A stretch of DNA of 64,000 nt. Source: Dromiciops gliroides (Eukaryota > Chordata > Mammalia > Microbiotheria > Microbiotheriidae). This document shows, piece after piece, positions 1-10,432 of the stretch; position 1 is the first letter of the stretch, and the number at the start of each line of letters is the position of its first letter. The DNA lies in contig NC_057861.1 of assembly GCF_019393635.1 (NCBI RefSeq), positions 173,839,077 to 173,903,076 of the forward strand. Reading direction: 5' to 3'. The notes under the pieces were generated by a model. It had not been told where the DNA came from, made no database searches, and worked only from the letters and a program-made list of their open reading frames with translations. Both the position numbers and the translations under genes were made by a program.

Positions 1-929
1 AGTCTCAGATTCTTTCCACTATTCTATGCTGGAAAACTGGAGTATTTTTGAAAGATGAATAAAATGATGAACCCCGCCCCCCAGCAACATCCACTGGGCT
101 TAAAACAATATATATCCTTTTGTTCATTGTTAAAGTTTCCCATTTTGCCCATATCAAAAGATAAGCATTCCATGCTTTAAAACAAAATATATGAAGCCTT
201 CTTCATTATTGTACTAGTCCTATTTAGAAAGATGCTATAGAATTCTATTATCAATTTTAGCCATTTTGTTCTCTATTTCAAAATTCCTGATTCCTTGTTT
301 CAAATATCCAACATTATCTGTACCAACACATACCATCTTCACAAACCAGGAGTCTTTGTTTAATTAGTTGAACTACAAGGCACAAAGTCACTTTAAAAAG
401 TGTGAATATAGGAGGGGAAATGAAGAGTGTAATTCTCTTCCATACATTTTATTTTTTGGCAGAGATCTGGGAGAAGAAGTTATCAGGAGTCTCTCTTACC
501 CCCTCTCTTTGTCCCCCCATTCCCCATGCATAACTATACAACCAACTAGAAATTCATTTGAACTAAGAAGCTCCTTATAAAACGCAAACATTCCTAGAAA
601 CAAGGTTAAATCTTATACAAACTTTATTGTGAATATTCTTAACCTCCAAGGAGATCATGGATAGATTTCAGGGTTCTGTACACTTGGAGAAGAAAAAACC
701 CCACATTTCTATTTTTACTCACCTTTGGTTTCCTTTGTGATCTCTGTATTTTGTTTTATGCATTTAAAAACATTATTCTGAAGAGTTAATAAGCTTTAAC
801 CAGACTGTTCAAGAGGTCAATGGCAGAAAAAAAATATTAAGGATCTCTGCTTTTTATAAATCATTTTAAACCATAAACTCCCTCAAAATAAGAACTATTT
901 CATTTTTTCTTCATATTTCCTAGGAATGT
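1..929. other. No gene recognised
   Basis: AT-rich unique sequence. Short open frames only, no repeat that I can name. Confidence 0.6.
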
Positions 930-937
930 GGCCTAGA

Positions 938-1163
938 ACAGGACTTCTTAAAGTTTTTCCACTTGTGACCCCTTTTCATCTAAGAAATTTTTATGGGACC
1001 CTGAGTATATATGTATATATATATGTATGTATGTATGTATGTATATGTATATGTGTGTGTGTATATATATATATAAAACCTTTTACTGTTTTCAACTTTC
1101 ATGACCCCCACATTCTGTTACTCAACCCCATATGGGGTTTCGATCCACATTTTAAGAAGCTAA
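938..1163. mobile_element. hAT-type MITE with an internal TATG microsatellite
   Basis: Flanked by an exact 8-bp duplication ggcctaga (930-937 and 1,164-1,171). Ends are short inverted repeats sharing cttcttaaa, and ccccttttcatc...ccccatatggggt text recalls Charlie-like elements. A (TATG/TA)n tract fills about 1,005-1,076. Confidence 0.65.
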
Positions 1164-1347
1164 GGCCTAGAGCAATCTGTCTCATAGTATGTCCTAATAA
1201 AACCTTATGAATTGCTTAATTGAGAATTAAATCTATTTTTGACTGATAAGTACATACTCCAGAAATGGGTGTTTTGATTGAGGCAATGAGAAGAGGGGAA
1301 GTATTTTCTTTTTTTCATTATTCTAGTTAGAAAAAAAAAAACTTTGT

Positions 1348-1496
1348 GGGGCAGCTAGGTGACACAGTGGATAAAGCACTGGTCCAGGATTCAGGAGAAC
1401 CTGGGTTCAAATCCGGCCTCAGACACTTGACACTTACTAGCTACATGACCCTGGGTAGGTCATTTAACCCTCATTGCCTCACAACAAAGAAATATA
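1348..1496 (+). repeat. MAR1/WSINE1-like tRNA-derived SINE
   Basis: Starts ggggcagctaggtgacacag and contains the B-box-like ggttcaaatcc; ends cctcattgcctcac. Confidence 0.9.
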
Positions 1497-2107
1497 ATTG
1501 GGAAATATTTAAAAAAAGAAAAGAGACTTTACATATCCAAAAGAAGCAAAAGTACCATGACCAAAAATTTGGACATATAATCAATTAATTTTTCCATTCT
1601 ACTGAAATCATACCAGTCTTGTGCAAATAGCACAATGTCCTGGGGCAGTATCACTAGAAACATCTGTCTCCATGGCCACTCTCATACCCACAGTACTCAT
1701 GTGGCTCTAGAGGCATGTAGTTCAGGCTAGTAGACCTGCCTTCTCATGGGTCATTGAGCTATTTCTTCATCCTATGAGTCTTACTCTTGCATGACTCTCT
1801 CTTTTGTGGCTCTCAATCTTTTTCTATGTGTATATTTTTATCATGTCTTATTGACTTTGTTCAACTTCTATTTGTGGAAATATTGAATTTCTGGAACTTT
1901 GGACTGCTTATGAGACAACTAAAGAGGACACTTGAAATTGCCACTATCCTTGGAAATCCGGGGATTGTAGTAAACATAAAGAAGGAACTGGATTTCTGAC
2001 AGAACATGCAAGCAGGGATGAAAAAGAGGTAAAAGGGCAATAAAAACAATTAAATTCAATAAATCTGAATTCAGTACCTCCTAAAAGATATGAAGAAAAA
2101 ATAGAAT

Positions 2108-2302
2108 GGGGGGCAGCTAGTTGGCATAGTGGAAAAAGCACCTGCCCTGGATTCAGGAGGACCTGAGTTCAAATGTGACCTCAAACACTTGACATTTACT
2201 AGCTTTGTGACTCTGGGCAAGTCACTTAATCCTCATTGCCCCACATAAAATAAACAAACAAACAAACAAACAAACAAACAAATAAATAAATAAATAAATA
2301 AA
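2108..2302 (+). repeat. SINE with long AAAC/AAAT tail
   Basis: SINE body to about 2,245, then a tail of (AAAC)n changing to (AAAT)n up to 2,302. The tail is a secondary microsatellite. Confidence 0.9.
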
Positions 2303-2308
2303 AGACAC

Positions 2309-2573
2309 GAGGGCCAGCTAGATGGCACAGTGGATAGGAGCTGGGCCTGGAGTGAGGAATGCTTGTCTCCCTGAGTTCAAATCTGGCCTTAGTCACTTAG
2401 TAGCTGTGTGACCCTGGGCAAGTAAGTCACTTAACCCTGTTTGCCTTAGTTTCTTTATCTGTAAAAATAGCTGGAGAAAGAAAGGGTAAACCACTCCAGT
2501 ATCGTTGTCAAAAAAAAAAGCACTCCCCAAAAAACCAAACAACAACAACAAAAATGACTGAAACTAATGAACA
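2309..2573 (+). repeat. Longer marsupial SINE subtype
   Basis: Has the same tRNA-like head but continues through tagtttctttatctgtaaa and aaaccactccagtatc, then an A-rich tail and gactgaaa. This longer 3' part distinguishes it from the short SINEs nearby. Confidence 0.8.
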
Positions 2574-2599
2574 CCACCACCACCAAAATACAGGAGACT

Positions 2600-3280
2600 G
2601 CTAGGTGCAGAGAAAAACAAAGAGAAAACAATCCTTGCTCTCAAGGAATACAAGGAGTAAAAAATGTTTCCATGGATAAATATACACAAAAACTATACAG
2701 AGAGAATGCAAAGCAATGCTTCCCAAGGGAGGCAGAGCATTAAAACTGGGTAGTACCTCAAAGGCCTCCATTAGGAAGTAGCCCATGAGCTGTACTTTGA
2801 AAGGTGGGCATGTGTATGAGGGACAAGCTGTACAAAGACAGGATGCAAGGAAATAAAATAGCATGAATCATGGACAGAAAGTAAGTCATATTGGAGCACT
2901 GGCTTCCAGAGGATACAGTTATGTGAAATCAGTCCTGAAGGATAGCTTGTGGCCAGATGGTGAAGGGCTTTAAATGACAGCTTCTATTTCACTCTAGAGG
3001 AAACAGAGAGACATTGAAGCATCTTGAGTAGGAGAGTGACATAATCAGATCTACATTTTATGAATATCAATTTGGTAGTGATGTGGAAGATAAAGCAGAG
3101 AATGGAGAAACTGGAGGCAGCCACTCCAATTAGGAGTCTATCATAATCATTCAGGTAAGAGGTGATAAAGCCTAACCTAAGGTGGTGACTGAGTGAAGCA
3201 AAGAAGAAAGCTACTAGGGATGCTGTGGAGGTAGAACCAATAAAGCTTGGCAACTTTTAGGGGTGGCAAGGAAGAGGGTA
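2600..3280 (+). repeat. Ancient dispersed repeat (family not named)
   Basis: Shares ordered text with copies at 34,640, 40,140, 56,555 and 60,480: gctctcaaggaa, gaagggctttaaatgacag, gagtgacataatcagatcta, tttggtagtgatgtgg, attaggagtctat. I recognise the family pattern from marsupial DNA but not its name. Non-coding. Confidence 0.55.
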
Positions 3281-3461
3281 TAAACTTGAGTAACTAGATG
3301 GATGGTGGTGACTTTAGTAAACATATAAACTTAGGGGAAAGGGTAGAATTTGTGGGGTGAAATACATTTTGTTTTGGACAAGTTGAACTTCAGGTATATG
3401 GGAATTGCAGATAAAAATGGTTCAGTAAGAAAGGTGATGATACAGGATTACAGCTTGCAGG

Positions 3462-3585
3462 GAAGGAAGGAAGGAAGGAAAGAAGGAAGGGAAAGAGGAA
3501 GGAAGGAAGAGGAAGGGAGGGAGGAAGGGAAGGTGGGAGGGAGGGAAGGTGGGGGGGAAGGAGGGAAGGTGGGAGGGAGGGAATT
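3462..3585 (+). repeat. GGAA/GGGA polypurine tract
   Basis: Over 120 bases of nearly pure purine on the plus strand, mainly (GGAA)n decaying to (GGGA)n. Able in principle to form triplex DNA. Confidence 0.9.
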
Positions 3586-3607
3586 AATGCATTTTCTTTT
3601 GCAACAT

Positions 3608-3785
3608 GGATAATATGGAAATGTTTTACATGACTGAACATGTATGATCTATATCTAATTGCTTGCTTCTCAAGGCAGGGGGAAGGGAGCAAGAGAATAC
3701 AGAACTCAAACTTTTAAAAATGTTTAAAAATTGTTGTTCACATGTAATTAAAAAAATAAAACTAAATGTAAATGTAAAAACAAAT
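3608..3785 (+). mobile_element. L1 3' UTR fragment
   Basis: Closely parallels the end of the L1 at 41,590-41,745 (atggaaatgttttacatga, aattgcttgcttctc, cacatgtaatta). A SINE sits directly at its 3' end. Confidence 0.75.
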
Positions 3786-3786
3786 A

Positions 3787-3926
3787 GGGGGCAGCTAGGT
3801 GGCACAGTGGATAAAGCACCAGCCCTGGATTCAGGAGGACCTGAGTTCAAATGCGGACTCAGATATTTGACACTTACTAGCTTTGTGATGTTGGGCAAGT
3901 CACTTAACCCCCATTGTCCCACAAAA

Positions 3927-4018
<92 letters not shown>

Positions 4019-4021
4019 AAT
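3787..4021 (+). repeat. SINE with (AAAG)n tail
   Basis: SINE body to about 3,922, followed by about 24 repeats of AAAG (3,926-4,020). Inserted at the end of an L1 3' UTR. Confidence 0.9.
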
Positions 4022-4274
4022 GAAAAAACAAACAAAAATCCAACAGGGGCATATTGAATAAATTGACTAGCTGCAAAATTTGACTGAAATGTAAAGGGAA
4101 AAAAATACCTTGTAAAGGGGAAAAACAGTCTAGACACTTCTTAATACTTTTTTAAATACCTTAACAATCTGTTGACTTGCCCAATATCTCCTGTAGTTTC
4201 ATCAACTTGGACTAGGGTAAAATCAATTGATCAGAGATATTTTGAGCAAATCCCACCCCAACCTAGAATAAAAG

Positions 4275-4440
4275 ATCTAGCACCATAGAGATGATTCAAT
4301 CAAAATACCTCATTTTATGGTTGAAGAACCTAAGGCCAAAAGAGGTTAATTGACTTTACAAATACACAGGTAGTGGCAGGACTGAGACTAGAACCCAGGT
4401 ACTGTGACTCAAAATCTGGCACTATTTCTACCAAATAGTT
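4275..4440 (-). repeat. MIR-like SINE fragment
   Basis: cattttatggttgaagaacc, taaggccaaaagaggttaat and actagaacccagg follow the MIR core in reverse. Confidence 0.55.
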
Positions 4441-5202
4441 GTTTCCTAAATTTGGGAGATATCTCTACAGGGATGAAAATTGAACTCATGAAAGTTGATT
4501 AATTTACTCAAGAAATAAAAGTATTGAATGAGAAGAGGGCATAGGATGGAGTGTTAGGGTATACTCATGGTAAGGGAAGTGGCATGGCTGATAATGCCAC
4601 AAAGGGAGAATAAGAAGAAAGGGTCAGATAGTTATCAAGAGAACCAAAGGAGGGAGGTGTCATGAAAACCAGGGGGAGAATGCGATTGATCAATCAATAG
4701 AATCAAAGGCAAGAGAAGTCAAGACTGATGAGTGAACAGAAACCACTGGGATTAGCAGTTAGGAGATCACTGAAAAGATTGGGGAGAGCTTTTTCAGTTG
4801 CGTGACAAATTGACAGCCACAACCAGATAGCCCCTGAAAATTGCTACTGAATGCTTAAGATATTTGTACTAGTCCAGAAGTCCACAACATTCAGCTTCTT
4901 TTAATTGAGCCCTGACCTCCCAGCTCAAGATAGTCCAGTACATCCTAGAATCTCCCCATCCAATCCCTGACTCTCCTTACCAAAAAAAAAAAGAAAGGAA
5001 AATGGGGAAATAAGAAGACATATGTATCTAAACCACCACCTCCCTCTCTAGTATTATGAATAGGGCACCCTAAATATGTTCTACTCAAAGGGATCTATAA
5101 ATGGTAAGCCTGGAAATCCCAAGTCTGCCTATATATTGATACTTCTAAAAATTCTCCCTGTAGGTAAGGTCCATTTACCAATGTTTAAAAACCATTAAGT
5201 GA
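4441..5202. other. No gene recognised
   Basis: Unique or very old sequence between a MIR-like fragment and a SINE. Confidence 0.5.
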
Positions 5203-5345
5203 AGGGCAGCTAGGTGGTACAGTGGATAAAAGCACAGGCCCTAGATTCAGGAGGACCTGAGTTTAAATCCAACCCCAGACACTTGACACTTAATAGCTGT
5301 ATGACCTTGGGCAATTCACTTAACCCTAATTTCCCTGAAAAAAAG
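5203..5345 (+). repeat. MAR1/WSINE1-like SINE
   Basis: gggcagctaggtggtacag head and a cttaaccctaatttccc end with a short A-tail. Confidence 0.9.
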
Positions 5346-6361
5346 CATTAAATGTTATTATATTTCCCTTATTTTCTCCCTCCTGCAGGTTGGGGGGAAA
5401 TCTCTGAGATTTAAAAAATGCTTTCTGCCTTTCATATTTGAATAGACTGATCTGTCCTACTTCACCCATAGATTTTCCATTTTAGAAGCAGTCAACTGTT
5501 AGCATCCCAGAGATCTATATCAAATGACTGGCCTTCAGTTAAACAAAAAAGGTTTTGTTTTGTTTTTTTTAACAGTATATTCCAGTCTATTGGATTCCAT
5601 TGTTGTCAGATATAGCAAATCAATTTATAGAATTTTTAACTTAGAGAAGTAAGCCTTTACGTTCCCACAACTGCTTTCTTGCTCTTTTTCTAATGTTCTA
5701 TTTTGTTTTGGCAAGAGCAAAAACAATCATCTATAATTATAACAACAATCTTGAAAATTAAAAAAAATACTAGTCTCATATAAAAGAACCCAATTGCTTA
5801 ATAGTGTCATCTGGGTGAAGTCTATTCCTCAAAATGCAAAGTCAAAGCTGAGTTGAAAGCAGAAAAGGTCTATTAGGAGGAAAACCAAACCCTAGTGCCA
5901 AGGACCCCAGTACAAAGCACAAGGGAGCCCACAGCCTTGGAGAGGAGGGGGCAATTTATGCTTGAAAATCACAGAGGGGAGGCTAAGTAAGGGTCTAGGG
6001 TAAAGAATGTACAGTCTTTCCCAGAAACGGATCGGACACAGAAGAAGGATATTTTACAGGAACAGCTGATTGCAAGGCTGGTTTAGGGTGGTTTGGAGTG
6101 CACAGATCAGCAAGGTCAGATAGCAAACACCAGCAAAGGCTCCTGGGAATGAGCAAGACTTTGGCTCATTGCAGGCTCCTGACTGACTCCTTTTGGCAAA
6201 TAGGTTTACACAGTTTCTGGTACACCTGCCTGTTAAGGTAGCTCATATAAAATAGACATATTAATCTCAGGGGTACTCTCACAATTGCATCCTCAAGGAT
6301 TAATTCCAAATTTACAAGAAGGCACTCTGCTGTCTTAAGATATAAGAAAAGTGAAAACATC
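5346..6361. other. No gene; possible reversed LTR-like stretch
   Basis: Around 5,815-6,180 the text (cagaaaaggtctattaggag) and base composition recall a reverse-oriented LTR, but no boundaries or partner were found. Confidence 0.3.
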
Positions 6362-6545
6362 TAAGGAAAGAACATTGGATTTCGAGTCCTCAGTCTGGGT
6401 TCAAATCCCAATCCTACCACATACTACTTGTGAGAACTTGGGCAGGTCATTGATGTCTATGGGACCCTGTTCCTTCATCTGTTAAATGAGATGGTTGGAC
6501 TCAATGACCCTTAAATCCCTTTTAACTCTGAGCTATTACTCAACT
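6362..6545 (+). repeat. MIR-like SINE
   Basis: gggttcaaatcccaatccta, cttgggcaggtcatt, catctgttaaatgagatgg and cttttaactctgagct match the marsupial MIR-type core and 3' part. Confidence 0.7.
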
Positions 6546-7015
6546 TTAGTTCAGATATTATCACAAAAATGATACTTGAAAACATAAAGAAATTTTTAGT
6601 CTTTAGATAAAGGTAAAATAATTTACTGCTAGGACACTCGTTGACATTACACAACAAAGAGTCTGAAATAATTTAACTTGAAATGAAACACTTGTTGATC
6701 TTTAGAGAATAAACAAAAGTTAAACTCTGAAAGGCAAAATCATTTTATACTATTTCTCCGGAAGCATAAGCATTTGGAGAGCTACTCCTTATACTACCTT
6801 AGCTAGCCTCAAAGTACCATTAGCAATGTTTTCCATTGATATTATTCCTAAGATAAACCAAGGATGTGATAAAGAACAATAAATACAAATGATATACTGA
6901 TTTGATTAAGCAAACAGTTCATTTCATAAAGAGCAAGACACTCATTGAACCTCTTAGAAAATGTAAAAACAAATAATTATAACACCACCTAGAATTCTAA
7001 GCAATGGGGTAACTT

Positions 7016-7188
7016 TCTTTTTTTCTTTTCTTTTCTTTCTTTTTTTTTTCTCGCGGGGCAATGAGGGCTAAGTGATTTGCCCAGGGTCACACAGGTAGTA
7101 AGTGGCAATTGTCTGAGGCCAGATTTGAACTCAGGTCCTCCTAAATCCAGGGCCAGTGCTTTATCCACTGTGCCACTTAACTGCCCCA
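7016..7188 (-). repeat. MAR1/WSINE1-like SINE
   Basis: Reverse copy: T-rich tail at left, ggggcaatgagggctaagtg, ending cactgtgccacttaactgcc. Confidence 0.9.
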
Positions 7189-7529
7189 ACAATGGGGTCA
7201 TTTTCAAAGTCAGCTGGAAGTTAAACCCACATGGAACCATCCAATGTGGAGTTTATTTTTGATTTTGTCTTTGTTCTTTTCAAACAAGCTTTAACTTCCA
7301 ACTCATTAATTAACAGTGGGAATTGAATCCCCTTCTGATGGATGTGATCTAAGTGTGTGTGTGAAGAGGTAGATACTAAAAATGTGACGTTAATATTTGT
7401 GAACCCTACATATCAACATTATTTAAACTCATGAAAGCAAATCCCCTAAAGCTTACCATCTCATATTGGTAACTCAAGTGGATCGAGTCCAGAATAAAAA
7501 CTAGAAGTAGGAATTGTTCATAACCAATT

Positions 7530-7705
7530 CTTTTTTCTTTCTTTTTTTGTTTGTTTTTTGGGCTTTTTTGTGGATCAATGAGGATTAAGTGACTTGCCCA
7601 GGGTCACACAGTTAGTAAGTGTCATGTGTCTGAGTCTGGATTTGAACTCAGGTCCTCCTGAATCCAGGGCCAGTGCTCCATCCACTGTGCCATCTAGCTG
7701 CCCCC
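7530..7705 (-). repeat. MAR1/WSINE1-like SINE
   Basis: Reverse copy flanked by the short duplication accaatt (7,523-7,529 and 7,706-7,712). Confidence 0.9.
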
Positions 7706-8214
7706 ACCAATTGGTTTTAAAGAAATATAGAACTATAAAGACAGGAGGCATAGTTGAATAATGAAAGGAAGATGTTTCTAAGTTACATTCTAACACTGAG
7801 GAAAAAAAGGGGGGGGGCAGAACCAGAAGCAGGATAAGCATAGTACAATATTATGCAGAATATAGTCCTCCTTGTTCCCAAGAGAACAGTGGAGTGGGAA
7901 AGGAAGAAAAATAGTAGAGGAAGAATGTGGCTCAACAAAAGACAATGCATGAACAAAATGACTCCAACTAAATTCCTCCCTAGGGGCAAAGACCAGGAAA
8001 ATATGAGAGGGAAAAAAGAAATTTAAAAATTATTTAATTAATTTGAAATGTTCTAATTGAAGAAAAATTAAAAACACTCATTTTGTTTGTCTGCATTCTT
8101 ATTTGTATCTCTGAGTCTGCATCTTTTTTTAGGATGGTAGATACTGAAGGATAAGGTTTATGGCTTTTTATGAGTAATGCAGGAAAATCTAGTGAAAGGA
8201 GAATCTGGCAGTGA

Positions 8215-8385
8215 ATCAAAATATTTGTTTTAGAAGCACTACCACCACTATTGGTGTGACCTTGGATAAGTCATATAATTATTCTCTACATCAGGCTTTC
8301 CATCTGCAAAAGTAGTATAACAACAGCTGCTTCTGCCTAACTTACAGAGATCATGGAAGGTTAAAACTGGATATAAAAGAGCTTC
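8215..8385 (+). repeat. MIR-like SINE
   Basis: gtgtgaccttggataagtca with tccatctgcaaaagtagt and a decayed 3' part. Confidence 0.55.
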
Positions 8386-8834
8386 ATAATATAATTAATA
8401 TGTAAATAAATATGTTTCTACTTATATAGTTATTTCTATTTGTATGTTAATTATTTTATTGAGAAATTGGCATTATTTCTGAACAGTTATCAATATTGAA
8501 AGTACTCATTATATTGCATTGGATAGTGCCTTTAAAATTTCACATTCATTGGCATCACATTTTTATTCATCATTCTGATTCAATATAAGTGCTTCCTAAA
8601 TGGTACAACCCACAAGACATTAGACACATAAACAATTTGAGATATCTTTCCCAGTTTTGCTACCACTTTAAAAATGAAAGGGTTGAAAATATAGGGAAAA
8701 AAACAAATGACCCAAGCTTGTAGTTATAACAGCCCACTTCCAATGTTCTGGACTGACATGGACTGAGTGAATTTAGTCTTAAGAGTTTCTTTTTAAAATG
8801 TTTTTGGTTCATAACCCAACCTAGAGTTTTCCCT

Positions 8835-9145
8835 TGGACAAAGACCTTTATAATCTACTCCCCTCCTTCCTTCTTACATCTTACATCCTGCCATATATTT
8901 TTCAGTTCAGTGACTGACTGTTCTAGAAGCAGGACACTCCATCTCTTGGCTCCAGACATTTTCTCTGGCTGTCCCCTATGCTCAAAATTCTTTCCATCCT
9001 CATCTCCACCTACCAGCTTCTTTGACTTCCTTTAAGTTACAACTAAAATCCCATATTCTTCAGGAAGCTTTTCCCAACTCCTCTTAATTCTAGTGTCTTC
9101 CCTCTTTTAACAATATCCTACTTATCTGTACTTAACTTATTTGTA
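8835..9145 (+). repeat. L2 LINE 3' region, left part
   Basis: Contains L2-typical text such as the ctccatctcttggctcc and caggaagcttttcccaac segments. Interrupted by the DNA transposon at 9,146. Confidence 0.65.
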
Positions 9146-10286
9146 CAGGCAATCTCAACTTTCATGAGGACAACATTCCTAGAAAACAGGTTAAAAGTAA
9201 AAAAAAAAATTCAAATATTGATACATTCAACCTATGGGAGATAAAGGATTAGGTTCCCACAACCACCACAAACCATAATCTTTCACTAGACATTGCTGAA
9301 AATACAATTTTCTGCATATAATTCTTTATAAAAAAACATTAATTCTTATAATATGCACTTTTCCTAACATAGTAAGCACAAAATTACCCTTAAAATGCCA
9401 TATATAAAAAAAATTGGCAACATGTAAAACATTTTTCTCACAAGTGATTCCTTAGAATTCTGTGACCTTTTGTGCTAAGATCTTAATAAAAAAATTATTG
9501 ATAGCAGACAATATTCACTTTTCATAACACCTGAAATCTACAGTGCCCTACAGTATCATAAAACTAACACATTTTTTACCTGAATCTTATCTTCTTCTGT
9601 GTCAGATGGCAGTGTGAATACATTGTACTGTATGCTATCCTGCTGTAAACCTCTCTACCTTGGCAACTGAAAACCAAGAGAGCTTTCTCAGATTTTAGTT
9701 GCCGCCATGGGAAGACACAGAATACAGAGACTAGTGAGGTCTTGACATCACCTCTGACATTTCATCCTTCATGTCTGGTGGATGATGTTTTGAATGATTC
9801 ACTAGTTTGAAATAATACATCATCAACATCTACTTTAAACACTGTTTGAGACCCTGGAGATGTTTAGATCTCTGGATTGACAGTGACTGCAGACATTCCT
9901 GCATAACGTTCATCTAAAACTTTCATTTTCTCACTAAACTGCATCACTGACTCCGCACACTGGGTTTACAGCCCAAGAACACAAACTATACTTTGGGGGC
10001 ATAATTGCAACACAAAACTTAAGTTTTAAAGGCAAACAATGAAAATATGCCACAAATACTCAGAGAGTTCTTTACAACAGTAGGGTGAACAAGACCAGTA
10101 AAGCACCTAGTAGGATACCACTCTCTCCATAAATTTTTGGAGTATCACACCTCTCATTTTTTCCTCTACTATGCATAGCCAGGAATGGGCACAATTGCCA
10201 ATGTGTAAGAGAAAATGAGGCTATTAATAAAATCACACGAATGCTTGAAGTCTCAAAAGTTAAACATGAATTTTGAGGATTGACTG
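9146..10286. mobile_element. Tc1/mariner-superfamily (Tigger/pogo-like) DNA transposon inside an L2
   Basis: The ends form imperfect inverted repeats of about 25 bp: caggcaatctcaactttcat at the left, and the reverse complement of the right end reads cagtcaatcctcaaaattcat. A TA dinucleotide flanks each side (9,144-9,145 and 10,287-10,288), the hallmark target of this superfamily. The flanks rejoin into one L2 3' region (8,835-9,145 with 10,287-10,432). No transposase frame is intact over 1,141 bp. The family name is my inference from the TIR pattern. Confidence 0.75.
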
Positions 10287-10432
10287 TATATATTATTGGT
10301 TTGTGGTCACCTCCATTAGATTATAAACTCCTTTAGATTAAGTACTTTGTGGGTATTTGCCTCTTTTTTATATCCCCAGCACTTAGCACAGTGCCTGGCA
10401 CATAGTAGTTGCTTAATGAATGTTAATTTCTA
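10287..10432 (+). repeat. L2 LINE 3' end, right part
   Basis: Typical L2 terminus: cattagattataaactcc, then ccccagcacttagcacagtg, ctggcacatagtagt and a tgaatgtt end. Continues the L2 from 9,145. Confidence 0.8.

Noticed and set aside
1348..1496. tRNA-like A and B box sequences as tRNA genes, here and in the other SINEs
   Set aside because: They are the heads of SINEs, followed by the SINE core and A-rich tail, and are not folded tRNA genes.
3663..4137. Open frames of Lys/Glu/Arg or Phe/Leu/Ser repeats
   Set aside because: They come from the SINE and its (AAAG)n tail.
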